Positions 5,447 to 5,517 of a stretch of DNA of 5,517 nt are shown piece by piece. The stretch is from contig JAVHXX010000320.1 in assembly GCA_031119595.1 (NCBI GenBank), forward strand, positions 1-5,517. The letters run 5' to 3'. How positions within the stretch are numbered: position 1 is the stretch's first letter; each line of letters begins with the position of its first letter. The DNA comes from Patulibacter sp. Lineage in GTDB: Bacteria; Actinomycetota; Thermoleophilia; Solirubrobacterales; Solirubrobacteraceae. The position numbers were made by a program, and so were the translations under genes. The notes below the pieces were generated by a model, which had not been told where the DNA came from, made no database searches, and was given only the letters and a program-made list of their open reading frames with translations.

Positions 5447-5517
5447 CCGCCCGACGAGCTCGACGCCGACCGGACGTGACGACCGTCGAGATCGTCGGCG
5501 GGCCGGAGGCGATCGAG
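5443..5517 (+). CDS. Start of an unidentified protein, possibly GrpB/UPF0157 family (3' end outside window)
   Basis: An open frame starts at GTG 5443, overlapping the DUF402 stop as GTGA, with GGGAG about eight bases upstream. This is the usual layout for translational coupling. The 25 visible codons read MTARRARRRPDVTT then VEIVGGPEAIE. The VEIVGGPE stretch resembles the N-terminus of some GrpB-family (UPF0157) nucleotidyltransferase-like proteins, but it is too short to be sure. A second GTG at 5476 would give a start right before TTVEIVGG. Confidence 0.45.
   Translation, partial: MTARRARRRPDVTTVEIVGGPEAIE

Noticed and set aside
1..5517. CRISPR array, tRNA/rRNA, transposase or integrase, attachment-site repeats
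   Set aside because: No regular direct repeats, RNA-gene signatures or mobile-element proteins were seen on either strand.

Overview
The window is GC-rich throughout, with strong G/C bias at third codon positions, few Shine-Dalgarno sites and TANNNT boxes placed directly before start codons. This points to a high-GC actinobacterium. The style of the proteins (DUF402, the small P-loop kinase, the TetR/sulfatase/MFS set) suggests Microbacteriaceae, but that is inference; no rRNA or other marker is present.

Layout. Positions 1-208 (minus) hold the C-terminal half of a DUF402 protein that runs off the left edge and seems to have lost its N-terminal half. A strong hairpin at 235-266 separates it from a three-gene minus-strand unit, listed here in transcription order: a TetR-family regulator (4147-3536), a formylglycine-type sulfatase-superfamily hydrolase (3502-1706) and a 12-TM MFS transporter (1628-273). 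Upstream of the regulator, also on minus, is a small P-loop kinase-like gene (4730-4203) closed by its own hairpin (4171-4192). It is divergent from a complete DUF402 gene on plus (4757-5446). That gene overlaps by four bases (GTGA) the first 25 codons of another plus-strand gene, possibly GrpB-like, cut by the right edge.

How it works together. The regulator, sulfatase and transporter look like a self-contained, ligand-inducible catabolic unit. The transporter would bring in an esterified compound, the sulfatase (no signal peptide, so cytoplasmic) would cleave it, and the TetR protein would sense the compound or product. The control region is unusually clear. A near-perfect 22-bp palindrome (3515-3536) fills the whole spacer between a TTGACT -35 box and a TAGAGT -10 box, and the -10 ends six bases before the sulfatase ATG, implying repression by occlusion and a leaderless mRNA. 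The regulator's TGA stop lies inside that -35 box. The regulator and kinase genes have the same TANNNT-N6-start layout, whereas the internal MFS gene has a proper GAGGAG ribosome site.

The substrate cannot be read from sequence, and the formylglycine-generating enzyme needed to mature the hydrolase is not in the window.
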